Assembly: GCA_050742975.1 (NCBI GenBank)
Contig: JBOGDQ010000085.1
Span: 1-52,402, forward strand
Length of the DNA stretch: 52,402 nt
From: JBDTGE01 sp050742975
GTDB lineage: Bacteria; Actinomycetota; Actinomycetes; Mycobacteriales; Jatrophihabitantaceae
Direction of reading: 5' to 3'
Shown here: one piece after another, positions 1-7,959 of the stretch
Layout: the number at the start of each line of letters is the position of its first letter
How positions within the stretch are numbered: position 1 is the first letter of the stretch
Program-made: the position numbers and the translations under genes
Notes under the pieces: model-generated
Told to the model about the DNA's origin: nothing
The model's input: the letters and a program-made list of their open reading frames with translations, nothing else
Databases searched by the model: none

Positions 1-206
1 GTCCCCCAGTGACCCAGCAGGCGCGGTTTGATGTGGTCCACCGTGAGCGGGTCCTGCAAGAGCGCATTCGCCTGCAGATAGATTTGCCCGATGGTGAGGT
101 AGTTGGCGGCGCGCCAGCAGCGGTTGATCGCGGTCAACTCCTCCGGCGTCAGCGGTTGGCCCGCCGGCATCGCGCTCGAAATTTGGCGGTCGAAGCGGAA
201 TGTCAT
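1..206 (-). CDS. xfp: Phosphoketolase (xylulose-5-phosphate/fructose-6-phosphate), N-terminal part, cut by the window edge
   Basis: The minus strand from an ATG at 206 reads MTFRFDRQISSAMPAG, then CWRAANYLTIGQIYLQ, and ends at the window edge in KPRLLGHWG. The WRAANYL-x-GQIYL and HxKPRLLGHWG blocks are the conserved N-terminus of thiamine-diphosphate phosphoketolases, which cleave xylulose 5-phosphate or fructose 6-phosphate to acetyl phosphate. Only about 68 residues are present. The ATG overlaps the ackA stop in an ATGA junction, so the two are translationally coupled: Xfp makes acetyl phosphate and acetate kinase converts it to acetate and ATP. The identity is firm from motif and context; the rest of the gene lies outside the window. 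Confidence 0.9.
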   Translation of the reverse strand, partial: MTFRFDRQISSAMPAGQPLTPEELTAINRCWRAANYLTIGQIYLQANALLQDPLTVDHIKPRLLGHWG

Positions 207-1237
207 CGCGGGTTGAGCCTTTCCAATACGTGCTGGGCGATCATGCGGTCTTCATCGGCGGCAATCACCCGGCTCTGCGGGATGAGCCACTCCATCCCCT
301 CTAAGATGCGGCTACGGACGGTGGCGGCGTTTTCGCCAATGCCACCGGTGAATACCAGCAGATCGCAGCCGCCCAGCACCGCCGCCAGCGCTCCCATGGC
401 CTTCCGCGCCTGGTAGACGAAGACCTCGACCGCCGCGGCGGCGGCCGGCGTGCCCTCGCCCAGGAGCGTTTGCATATCGCCGCTCGTGCCGGAGAGTGCC
501 AACAGGCCCGATTCCCGGTTGAGCACACGGTTCAGCTCCTCGGCGGCCAGCGGCCGGCGGCGGAGCATTTGGACGACGACGCCGGGATCGAGATCGCCGC
601 TGCGCGTGGACATGGCCACGCCGCCCAACGGCGAAAACCCCATGGTGGTCTCGACGCTGTGCCCGCCGCGCACGGCGGTCAAACTGCAGCCGTTGCCCAA
701 ATGCGCAATGATGAGCCGCCCGCCCGCGCTGGCGGCAGCGGCGGCTTCAGCTTGTAGCACCGCCACAATGTGCTCACACGAGATCCCATGAAAGCCGCAC
801 TTCTCGACCCCGGCCCACGCCGGCACCGCGATCGCGCGGGCAGCGGCGGGCAGCGTGCGGTGAAAGGCCGCATCCGAACAGGCGATCTGTGGAACGCCAG
901 GAAACAGCTCCTGCGTCATGGCGATGGCGGCCAGGGCTTGCGGCAGGTGATCGGGCGCCTCAGGCGCGAGCTTCCGCAGCGCGGCGACGGCCGCGTCGTC
1001 GAGCACGCGCGGCGCCCACCACGCTTCGCCGCCCACCACCAGCCGGTGCCCCACCGCAGCGGGAGTGGGGAGGCCGGACAGCAAACCCGGCAGCAGGCCC
1101 CGCAGTGCGGCCCCGAAACCCGCGATAGTTTCGATCTGGCGAGCCGAAGCGGCCTTGATAGCCCGCAACTCCGGCGCAGCGTCGTACACCGCCGTCTTGA
1201 CGCTTGAAGACCCGGTGTTGACGGTGAGCACCCGCAT
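203..1237 (-). CDS. ackA: Acetate kinase
   Basis: This 344-residue ASKHA-fold kinase interconverts acetyl phosphate + ADP and acetate + ATP. Visible motifs are the N-terminal phosphate loop NTGSSSVK (usually NAGSSS), the HRLVVGGE block, FHRTLP, AHLGNGCSLTAV, the TTMGFSPLGG substrate segment and the FTGGIGENA nucleotide loop. It is shorter than typical AckA (about 395-400 residues), with compaction mainly in the first half. The ATG at 1237 lies 3 bases after the kch stop, and its TGA overlaps the xfp start. The order kch-ackA-xfp therefore forms one operon, and the enzyme probably works in the phosphoketolase shunt instead of with a phosphotransacetylase, which is not seen. Confidence 0.93.
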   Translation of the reverse strand: MRVLTVNTGSSSVKTAVYDAAPELRAIKAASARQIETIAGFGAALRGLLPGLLSGLPTPAAVGHRLVVGGEAWWAPRVLDDAAVAALRKLAPEAPDHLPQALAAIAMTQELFPGVPQIACSDAAFHRTLPAAARAIAVPAWAGVEKCGFHGISCEHIVAVLQAEAAAAASAGGRLIIAHLGNGCSLTAVRGGHSVETTMGFSPLGGVAMSTRSGDLDPGVVVQMLRRRPLAAEELNRVLNRESGLLALSGTSGDMQTLLGEGTPAAAAAVEVFVYQARKAMGALAAVLGGCDLLVFTGGIGENAATVRSRILEGMEWLIPQSRVIAADEDRMIAQHVLERLNPR

Positions 1238-1240
1238 GCG

Positions 1241-2500
1241 TTACTGCTTGGAGCCCTGGAAGCTCAAAAAGCGCTGCATCACGAACTCGCCGGTAATTTC
1301 CTCGCCGCTCAGCGCCATGGCCAGGATCTCGCCGCCCAGCACCTGGGGCGAAATGATGATGTCCGGCTGCACCAGCTTGATGCGCTCCATGTGTTTGGCG
1401 TCGTTGACCGCGACCACGGTTTTGGCCTTGCCTTTCAGCTCTTTGACGGTGAGCACGATAAAAGCGTTTTCGGAATCGTCCACCCGCATCGCCAGCACCG
1501 CTTGTGCTTCGCTGGCGTTGGCCTGGCGTAGAATGTCGAGGTTGTTGGCATCGCCCACGATCACGTCAGCATCGTCAAAATCGCCCGGCGGCGGCTCCTG
1601 CGGGGCGATCAGCACCACGGGATGGCCGCGGCGCTTGAGCTCGTGGTAGGTGTTGTAGGCGAGCGCGGTCAGGCCAACAATCACAAAATGGTCAGAACGG
1701 TGCATGCGGCTCTCCTTGCGGCTCATGATGCGGTTGAGGCTGCCGCTAACCAGCGGACTGACGATGGCGCTGATCGAAGTGGCGAAGACGGCAATACCTA
1801 AGATGACGATCGAGATGGTGAACAGCCGCGCTTCGGGCGTGTGCGCGGTGATGTCGCCGTAGCCGACAGTCCCCATGGTGACCACCGCGTAATACAAAGC
1901 GGTGACCAGATCGTGGATGGGCGGGTTGAACTGCGCTCCGAGGTAGAGCGCGCCAAACACCGCGTAGATCAGCAACAGCAGGCTGCTGGTGATGGCGAAG
2001 ATGGTGCCGGCCGCGACGCTGCTGCGGCTGAACGCCCGGTGCGCGAACCCCAGCGCCACCAGCAACACCACCGCGTAGTTGACCAGCCAGGGCGCGGAGG
2101 CGTGCGGGATCAGGCGAATGGCCAGCACCACCGCGACGTTGAGCAGCAGGACTAGCGTCCACGCCAGCCGGGAACGGAGCGCCAGCCCGATGGACATCAG
2201 CACCAACGCCGCGCCGATCAGCAAAAAGGCGATGCCGGACGGGTGAACGTTGGTGAGCCCGTTGGAAATCTGTGCTGCTAACCGCCGCCAGCCGCCGCCG
2301 CCGCCGTAGGCAAGTTCGAACACCAGCAGCCCCAGCAGCGCCTGGACCAGCGCCAGCGGGATATGGGGAAACCAGTGCCGGAAACCGAGTTGCTGCCCCA
2401 GCCGCCGCCACCGGGTCCCCCAGCCGACGTGCCACAACCCAGCCGGCGGCGGGGCGCCGTCGCCTTCCGGGTGCGCCGCTTCCCGTTGTGCTTGCGTCAC
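1241..2500 (-). CDS. kch: Kch-type potassium channel with cytoplasmic RCK domain
   Basis: This 419-residue protein matches the layout of E. coli Kch. Several membrane segments lie between residues 45 and 190, followed by a pore loop with the K+ selectivity filter TVGYGD (211-216), the last helix, and an RCK (TrkA-N-like) Rossmann domain from about 268 beginning HFVIVGLTALAYNTYHEL. RCK domains gate by binding nucleotides or ions. The C-terminal segment HMERIKLVQPDIIISPQVLG resembles the end of the E. coli RCK domain. It is the first gene of an operon with ackA and xfp, an unusual pairing of a potassium channel with acetyl-phosphate metabolism. It reads away from the PEP-CTERM gene side of the window. 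Confidence 0.9.
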   Translation of the reverse strand: MTQAQREAAHPEGDGAPPPAGLWHVGWGTRWRRLGQQLGFRHWFPHIPLALVQALLGLLVFELAYGGGGGWRRLAAQISNGLTNVHPSGIAFLLIGAALVLMSIGLALRSRLAWTLVLLLNVAVVLAIRLIPHASAPWLVNYAVVLLVALGFAHRAFSRSSVAAGTIFAITSSLLLLIYAVFGALYLGAQFNPPIHDLVTALYYAVVTMGTVGYGDITAHTPEARLFTISIVILGIAVFATSISAIVSPLVSGSLNRIMSRKESRMHRSDHFVIVGLTALAYNTYHELKRRGHPVVLIAPQEPPPGDFDDADVIVGDANNLDILRQANASEAQAVLAMRVDDSENAFIVLTVKELKGKAKTVVAVNDAKHMERIKLVQPDIIISPQVLGGEILAMALSGEEITGEFVMQRFLSFQGSKQ

Positions 2501-2629
2501 ACCGTCATTTTACGGCTTCACAGGCTCGCATGGGCGGTGAAGGAAATCGCTGTGTACCCGCCGAGCCCCCGGCGCGGAGCGCCGGAGTTGCGGCAGGCCC
2601 GCCACGCTGTAGCCGCGCGGGTGCGCCGG

Positions 2630-3229
2630 CTAGGCCGAGAGGGCGCCCCACCACCGCTGGCGACGACCCAGTCCGAGCAGGCCTAGGCCGCCGAGCATCA
2701 GAGTCCAGGTGGACGGCTCGGGCGTGACGACGGGCGGCGGCGAGGCCAACGACCAACTGCCATCGGTGCCCGTATCGGAACCGCAGCGATTGCAGCCGTT
2801 GCCCCCGCCCCCGCCGCCGGTCCCGCCGGTCCCGCCGTTCAAGGGAGTAAAGCCGAGATCCCAAGTTCCGTCTTCATAGGTCGAGAAAAAGAAACTCCCC
2901 GTCTGGCCCGAGTACGTGGTTTGATCGCTGTTGAGGGTCATGGCGGCGAAGCCGGGGAGCGTAGTCGGTAGCGAGCCGAATGACTGCGGGCCGGGAGCGG
3001 CGATGGTAAAGCTGGGGAATAGGTTGCTGCCGTTGTAGCTGAACCCGAGAAAATCGTTAAGGAAACTGGTGCCCAGCACGTAGTTGCTGCTTAACTCCAT
3101 GGTTCCGGTGACGGTGCCGCTGCAGTCGCTGCAGCTGCCACTGAAGTCATAGGTGATCGAAGACGCGTGCAGCGCGAGCCCGAAAGCTAGAAGACTGCAC
3201 GCAACAAGTGTGGTGCGTAGAATCTGCAT
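2630..3229 (-). CDS. PEP-CTERM sorting-domain exported protein
   Basis: This protein of about 199 residues starts at ATG 3229, chosen because a signal peptide (MQILRTTLVACSLLAFGLA) begins there; a longer open frame upstream has no signal. The mature part starts ITYDFSGSCSDC and contains a glycine-rich linker and several cysteines (CNRCG). The C-terminus has the PEP-CTERM tripartite signal: the motif TPEPSTW, a hydrophobic helix (LMLGGLGLLGLG) and a basic tail RRQR. Such proteins are cut and anchored by exosortase (XrtA/EpsH) in Gram-negative bacteria, including Acidobacteria. The function of the mature domain is unknown. This sorting system is not known from actinomycetes, so it helps identify the left part as foreign to the rest of the window. 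Confidence 0.85.
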   Translation of the reverse strand: MQILRTTLVACSLLAFGLALHASSITYDFSGSCSDCSGTVTGTMELSSNYVLGTSFLNDFLGFSYNGSNLFPSFTIAAPGPQSFGSLPTTLPGFAAMTLNSDQTTYSGQTGSFFFSTYEDGTWDLGFTPLNGGTGGTGGGGGGNGCNRCGSDTGTDGSWSLASPPPVVTPEPSTWTLMLGGLGLLGLGRRQRWWGALSA

Positions 3230-3369
3230 AATTCTGGAATTTAGCACAGGCACTGCGAAGTGGACCGTTAAACCACAATTAAATATTTCATAATCGCGCC
3301 ATCGCCTTACGGGCTTTACGGATGTGCACGCCGTTGCACATGTCCACCCAGCCGCGTGCGGCAGCGGTG

Positions 3370-3531
3370 TTAGGGTGGGCACGTCCTAAGTTTGTTGAAA
3401 CGGCGCGAGGCGGCGAGCGTGGCGCGGTGGCTGGCCGGGTGCAGCCTGCGGACCAGCCCGGGATCGAGGCCACGGCGGTATAACAGCAGTGGTGCCCTCT
3501 TCATAGCTGTCGTCCCGTTGGTCGCTTGAGG
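3370..3531 (-). pseudogene. Decayed, internally deleted partial copy of the neighbouring acetyltransferase gene
   Basis: On the minus strand, 3510 to about 3430 matches the acetyltransferase C-terminal coding region at 3735-3650. The remnant reads LLLYRRGLDPGLVRRLHP where the intact gene reads LLLFRRGIRPWLIRQLHQ, with a frame change beside EEGTT. Just 5' of it, 3531-3513 matches 4791-4773 in the N-terminal coding part of the intact gene (18 of 19 bases), and the two pieces abut. This fits a tandem duplicate whose middle was deleted between short repeats (CAACG followed shortly by CGACAG). No intact product is expected. The rest of the 3230-3560 gap shows no other gene. Confidence 0.6.
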
Positions 3532-3562
3532 AGTGGGTGGAGCGAGTGGTTTACGCACCACA

Positions 3563-4864
3563 CTAGCAGCCACGGAGGCGGCGCAGGAACTGCTGCACCG
3601 GCGCCTTGAGGCGGTAATGTTCCAGGATTTGCACCGCCAGCCGCGTCGTCTGCCGGCCCCCTTGGTGGAGCTGCCGGATCAGCCACGGGCGGATCCCACG
3701 GCGGAACAGCAGCAGCGTGCCCTCTTCAAAGCTGTCGTTGCCGAAGTACTCCGTCTGCGGCGCGGCCGTGCCAAAGTCGAACGCCGCTGGCCCATCGTGC
3801 GCACACATCTCCTGCAGCACCAGCCATTGCAGCACCGTGCCAACGGAGAACGGCTTCCAGGCCGGATCGTAGCCCACCGCCATGTAGTGATACCGCCCGC
3901 CGTACTGGTAGCCGAGCATGTAGGAACACGCCGCGCCGCCGCAGTGCAGCACGTAGCTGCGCAGCCAGCCTTGGCGCGCCGCCACCTCCAGGCGCGGCCG
4001 CAGCCGTTCCGGCGCTGGCATGCCCACGCCCAGAAGACGGTGTTGGTAGCTGCGCCGCGAGATCGCCATGGCCTGCTCCAGGAACACCTCGACCTCGCCC
4101 AGGCCGCGGTAGCAGGCGAGTTCGACCGTGCCGCACCGCTTCAGGTTCTTCAGTTCGCGGTGGCGATTCCCCCGCGTCTTGGCGGTGAACTTGGCCGCGT
4201 ATGCCTCGAACGTCGTCGGCATGGCGATGCGCTGATGCATCACCGGCGCCGCCGGTTGATAGGGACAAATTCCGAAGCTCTTCCACGCCGTGCGCTGGAT
4301 GAACCCCCAGAGCCAGGAATCCGTCGGCGCCGCAATCCGCAGCGCGTCAAAATTAAGTTCCCGCCGCGGCGTGAGCAGGGCGCTGAACGCGCCGTGCCAG
4401 GCCTCGGCATCCTCCCCCAGCGCGGGCTCATCGCCGGCGGGCAGCAGCATGCGGGGCCGGAAGCGCACCACGTTGTACTCACCCAAGCGGCAGTCGACGG
4501 GGGCGCGCAGCAGCAAAAACGGCACCACCGCCCTGAGTTCTCCGCCACGGAACAGCGTGAGCAGCTTGACGACGCCTGGGTACGCCGCCTCCGTACCCGC
4601 GCACCACGCCGGATCGCCGCCAAGGTCGCTGGGGGTGTAGCGGCGGTGGAGGGCACGCCAGACCGGGAGCAGCGGCTCCCAGGCGCTGCCGCTGCCGACC
4701 CACTCCGCCGTGTAGGCGCCGTCAAGTGGCGGGGCGAGTAGCGTGGTGGCTCGCCACTTTTCGCTCGGTCGCTCCCGTTGGCCGCTTGAGGGCGGGCTTC
4801 GATTGGCGGCAGCGGGCGCCCGCTCTCCTCGTGGCGCTTTCAAGCTGCCTCGACTGGATGCCAT
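3563..4864 (-). CDS. FemAB/CelD (BcsL)-like GNAT-fold acetyltransferase
   Basis: The 433-residue product has the layout of BioF2/CelD-family acyltransferases found in exopolysaccharide loci of Gram-negative bacteria. The segment AYAAKFTAKTRGNRHRELKN is followed by a long helix region, then CSYMLGYQYGGRYHYMAVGY and FDFGTAAPQTEYFGNDSFEE near the C-terminus, which are typical of the second GNAT lobe. Substrate and acyl donor cannot be told from sequence. The first 35-40 residues are low-complexity and lack a good ribosome binding site, so the true start may be internal. Exosortase/PEP-CTERM organisms often carry such genes with polymer export loci, which fits its neighbour. A truncated copy follows at 3370-3531. 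Confidence 0.7.
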   Translation of the reverse strand: MASSRGSLKAPRGERAPAAANRSPPSSGQRERPSEKWRATTLLAPPLDGAYTAEWVGSGSAWEPLLPVWRALHRRYTPSDLGGDPAWCAGTEAAYPGVVKLLTLFRGGELRAVVPFLLLRAPVDCRLGEYNVVRFRPRMLLPAGDEPALGEDAEAWHGAFSALLTPRRELNFDALRIAAPTDSWLWGFIQRTAWKSFGICPYQPAAPVMHQRIAMPTTFEAYAAKFTAKTRGNRHRELKNLKRCGTVELACYRGLGEVEVFLEQAMAISRRSYQHRLLGVGMPAPERLRPRLEVAARQGWLRSYVLHCGGAACSYMLGYQYGGRYHYMAVGYDPAWKPFSVGTVLQWLVLQEMCAHDGPAAFDFGTAAPQTEYFGNDSFEEGTLLLFRRGIRPWLIRQLHQGGRQTTRLAVQILEHYRLKAPVQQFLRRLRGC

Positions 4865-5085
4865 ACTCGCTGTCAGACGTATGCGGACCCGCGCATGTTG
4901 GCGGCGGGTTCAGGCCATTGGTGGCAAATCGGCGCCTGCCCCAAGCCGGGGATGAGCCGAGCCCGAGCCCAAGGCCCAAAGCGGCACCCCTCTTGTGCAC
5001 CTCCCGCGTGTTATCGCCGTGCGCCCGCCGGGACAGGAACCCACGGGGTGCAAGTGGCCCGTTACAATGTAGTTGGACGTTGCCG

Positions 5086-7269
5086 ATGAGCGTTGCCTTG
5101 AAAAAACCGCGCGTGCTTTCGGCCACGCTCGATCCCGAGAGCTTGGAGGTGCGTCCCGGCAGCCCCTATCCGCTGGGTGCGACCTGGGACGGCGAGGGCG
5201 TGAACTTCGCCGTGTTCAGCGAATCCGGCGTGGGGGCGCAGGTCTGCCTCCTGGATTTCGAGGGTTTCCAAGAAGCGCGGTTGGCGCTTTCCGAGCACAC
5301 CGACCAGATTTGGCACACCTACCTCCCCGGCCTCGGCCCCGGCTGCCGCTACAACTTCCGCATCAACGGCCCCTACGCCCCCGCCGACGGCCATCGCTTC
5401 AACCCGCATAAAATGCTGCTCGATCCCTACGCCAAGGCGATCGCCGGCGAGCTGCGCTGGGATGACGCGCTGTTCGGCTACCGCCTCGGCGGCCGCAACG
5501 CCGATCTCACCGCCGACCGCCGCGACAACGCCGCCTTCATGCCCGCCGGCGTCGTGATTGATCCGGGCTTCGATTGGGACGGGGATCGCTCGCCCAAAAC
5601 CCCCTGGAACGAGAGCGTCATTTACGAGTTGCACGTCAAGGGCTTCACCCAGCGTCATCCGGAGATTCCGCCGGAGCTGCGCGGCACCTATAGCGGGCTG
5701 GCGCACCCGGCGGCGATCGCGCACCTCACCGCGCTGGGGGTCACGGCGGTGGAGTTGATGCCCGTGCATCACCGCCTTACCACGCGGCCTCTTGCCGATC
5801 GCGGGTTGAGCGATTACTGGGGGTATAACACCATCGGTTTCTTCGCTCCGGACCGGCGATTTTCCCGCACCCCAACCCCCGGCGCTCAAGTGGCCGAGTT
5901 CAAATCCATGGTGCGGGCGCTGCACGGCGCCGGGCTCGAGGTGATCCTCGACGTTGTCTACAACCACACCGCCGAGGGGAACCAGCTCGGCCCCACGCTC
6001 TCGTTCCGCGGCATTGACAACGCCGCTTACTACCGCCTCGACGAGGACCGGCGCTTCTACACCGACTTCACCGGCTGCGGCAACAGCCTCAACATGCGCC
6101 ATCCGCAAACCCTGCGCCTCATCATGGACAGCCTGCGGTACTGGATCGTTGAGATGCATGTGGACGGCTTCCGCTTTGATCTGGCGTCGGCGCTGGCGCG
6201 TGAGCTGCACCAGGTGGACCGGCTGGGCGCGTTCTTTGACATCATTCACCAGGACCCGGTGATCTCGCAGGTGAAGCTGATCGCCGAGCCGTGGGACGTC
6301 GGCGCCGGCGGATACCAGGTCGGTGAGTTCCCGCCGCTGTGGACCGAGTGGAACGGCAGGTACCGCGACACGGTGCGCTCGTTCTGGGCACACGGCGCGC
6401 CGGACGGGGTTCGCGACCTGGCGTTCCGGCTCAGCGGATCGTCCGATCTCTACGGGGATGACGGGCGACTGCCGATCGCATCGATCAACTTCGTCACCGC
6501 GCACGACGGTTTCACGATGCGCGACCTCGTCTCGTACGAGCACAAGCACAACGAGGCCAACGGTGAGAGCAACCGGGACGGCACCGACGACAACCGCTCG
6601 TACAACTGTGGCGTCGAGGGTGACCCGGCACCGGACGACGTCGTGACGCTGCGCCGACGGCAGGCGCGCAACCTCCTTGCGACCCTGCTGCTTTCGACCG
6701 GTGCGCCGATGCTGGTGGCCGGCGACGAGCGGTGGCGCACGCAGGCTGGCAACAACAACGCCTACGTGCAGGACAACGAGGTGTCCTGGCTGGATTGGAC
6801 GTCCGCCGAGGCCGCCGAGGATCTGCTCGCGCTCACGCGCCGGCTGCTCGCGCTGCGCCGCGCGGCGCCCGTGCTCCGGCAGCGCGCGTTCTTCGAGGGG
6901 CGCCCGGTCGACGGCGAGGGAGGCTGCAAGGACCTGGCCTGGTTCCATCCGGCCGGCCGCGAGCTGACCGAGCCGGACTGGTTCGACATCGGGCTGCGCA
7001 CGATCGGCATGTACCTGGACGGCCGCGGGCTGCGCCATCGGGGCCGGCGCGGGCAGGTGATCGTGGACGACTCCTACCTGCTCCTGCTGCACGCCGGGGA
7101 CCAGGCCGGCTCGTTCGCGCTCCCGGGCGCGCCGTGGGCCGGCCGGTACGAGGTCGTCGTCGACAGCTCCAACTTCGGCGGCGCACCCGGCTCGACCGAC
7201 CCGGTGAAAGCAGGCAACGCGCTGCCGATCGGCGCCCGCACCGTGTTGCTGTTGAGAGTGCTTCGCTAG
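5086..7269 (+). CDS. glgX: Glycogen debranching enzyme GlgX (isoamylase type), apparently a chimera of two genomes
   Basis: This 727-residue GH13 enzyme hydrolyses alpha-1,6 branches in phosphorylase-trimmed glycogen. It has an N-terminal CBM48 domain (YPLGATWDGEGVNFAVFSE), then the catalytic barrel with the nucleophile in GFRFDLAS (Asp365), the acid/base in IAEPWD (Glu401) and the stabiliser in TAHDGF. The start is ATG 5086; an open frame continues upstream but is unrelated to the family. Codon choice and gene context change inside the gene between about 6,250 and 6,310, in the most conserved block. Upstream neighbours are acidobacterial in type and downstream ones actinomycete. Each half is convincing GlgX, but the joined protein may exist in no organism. 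Confidence 0.8.
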   Translation: MSVALKKPRVLSATLDPESLEVRPGSPYPLGATWDGEGVNFAVFSESGVGAQVCLLDFEGFQEARLALSEHTDQIWHTYLPGLGPGCRYNFRINGPYAPADGHRFNPHKMLLDPYAKAIAGELRWDDALFGYRLGGRNADLTADRRDNAAFMPAGVVIDPGFDWDGDRSPKTPWNESVIYELHVKGFTQRHPEIPPELRGTYSGLAHPAAIAHLTALGVTAVELMPVHHRLTTRPLADRGLSDYWGYNTIGFFAPDRRFSRTPTPGAQVAEFKSMVRALHGAGLEVILDVVYNHTAEGNQLGPTLSFRGIDNAAYYRLDEDRRFYTDFTGCGNSLNMRHPQTLRLIMDSLRYWIVEMHVDGFRFDLASALARELHQVDRLGAFFDIIHQDPVISQVKLIAEPWDVGAGGYQVGEFPPLWTEWNGRYRDTVRSFWAHGAPDGVRDLAFRLSGSSDLYGDDGRLPIASINFVTAHDGFTMRDLVSYEHKHNEANGESNRDGTDDNRSYNCGVEGDPAPDDVVTLRRRQARNLLATLLLSTGAPMLVAGDERWRTQAGNNNAYVQDNEVSWLDWTSAEAAEDLLALTRRLLALRRAAPVLRQRAFFEGRPVDGEGGCKDLAWFHPAGRELTEPDWFDIGLRTIGMYLDGRGLRHRGRRGQVIVDDSYLLLLHAGDQAGSFALPGAPWAGRYEVVVDSSNFGGAPGSTDPVKAGNALPIGARTVLLLRVLR

Positions 7270-7290
7270 GGGCCGTACGCCTGCGCCAAT

Positions 7291-7320
7291 GGTACGTTGA
7301 CCTTATGAGTGGGACGTACC
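7291..7320. promoter_or_regulatory. Inverted repeat spanning the antitoxin start codon, candidate autoregulatory operator
   Basis: GGTACGT at 7291-7297 and its exact complement ACGTACC at 7314-7320 flank the ATG of the AbrB-like antitoxin at 7305. Half-site centres are about 23 bases apart, roughly two helical turns. AbrB/MazE-type antitoxins usually bind paired sites at their own promoter, so this is a reasonable operator. The assignment is by inference. Confidence 0.5.
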
Positions 7321-7550
7321 CAGTGCAGATGGGAGACCGCGGACGTCTGGTCGTGCCGGTCGAACTTCGCGAGCGCCTGCACCTGAGACCCGGCTCGGCG
7401 CTGCTGCTGCTGGACACCCCGCGTGGCGTCGTGCTGGCCACTCGCGACCAGGTGAAGCAGTTGCTGCGCGACGATCTGAATGGGCTGGACCTCGTCGGCG
7501 AACTGCTGGCCGACCGTCGGGCGCAGGCGGCCGCCGACGACGCGGCGTGA
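7305..7550 (+). CDS. AbrB/MazE-family antitoxin of a VapBC-like pair
   Basis: The 81-residue protein begins MSGTYPVQMGDRGRLVVPVE, the swapped-hairpin AbrB DNA-binding fold (GDRGRLVVPVELRERLHL). The C-terminal half (DLNGLDLVGELLADRRAQ) is the part expected to wrap the toxin. Its TGA overlaps the GTG start of a PIN-domain gene, the usual antitoxin-first order. The longer open frame reading into it from glgX is a shadow; the ATG at 7305 was chosen because the AbrB fold begins right after it. It should neutralise the PIN nuclease and repress the pair through the inverted repeat around its own start. Confidence 0.85.
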   Translation: MSGTYPVQMGDRGRLVVPVELRERLHLRPGSALLLLDTPRGVVLATRDQVKQLLRDDLNGLDLVGELLADRRAQAAADDAA

Positions 7551-7912
7551 ACCTCTTCGACGCATCAGCACTGCTGTGTTTCATCCAGGGTGAGCATGGC
7601 GCCGATGTCGTCGAGCGAGAACTGCTCCGTGGCGGGCGATGCAGCGCGGCCAACTGGTCCGAAGTCGCGCAGAAGATTCTCTCGCACGCAAAGGACTGGG
7701 AGCTGACCCGTGGCCTACTGCTGAGCTACGGACTTGCGGTCGAGCCGGTGCGAGCTGACGACGCGGAGGGTGCTGCTCGGCTGTGGCGCAAAGGCAGCGG
7801 CCTGTCGCTCGCCGACCGCCTGTGTCTGGCGACAGGGCACCGCTTGAAGGCAACGGTGTGGACCGCGGACACCGCGTGGGGCAGCACGAAGAGCGTGCGC
7901 CAGGTTCGCTGA
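7547..7912 (+). CDS. PIN-domain ribonuclease toxin (VapC-like)
   Basis: This 121-residue PIN nuclease starts at GTG 7547, overlapping the antitoxin stop (GTGA). The four acidic metal ligands are visible: Asp5 in NLFDASALL, Glu39 in NWSEV, Asp90 in LSLADRLCLA and Asp108 in TADTAW. Length and order match VapC toxins, which cut specific RNAs, often tRNA or 23S rRNA; the target cannot be predicted here. It is intact, so the antitoxin should be needed for viability. It is followed after 47 bases by the carotenoid genes. Confidence 0.88.
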   Translation: MNLFDASALLCFIQGEHGADVVERELLRGGRCSAANWSEVAQKILSHAKDWELTRGLLLSYGLAVEPVRADDAEGAARLWRKGSGLSLADRLCLATGHRLKATVWTADTAWGSTKSVRQVR

Positions 7913-7959
7913 CCGGCGAGCGAGGGCCGGACGCCGACGTCAAGTAGCGTGGTGGGGCC

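Noticed and set aside
5062..7092. 676-residue open frame antisense to glgX
   Set aside because: It spans the chimeric junction on the opposite strand and has no motif; glgX is certain on both sides.
6250..7269. Horizontal transfer of half of glgX instead of assembly chimera
   Set aside because: The whole gene content changes on both sides of the point, not only glgX, so transfer of a gene half is less likely; it was not fully excluded.
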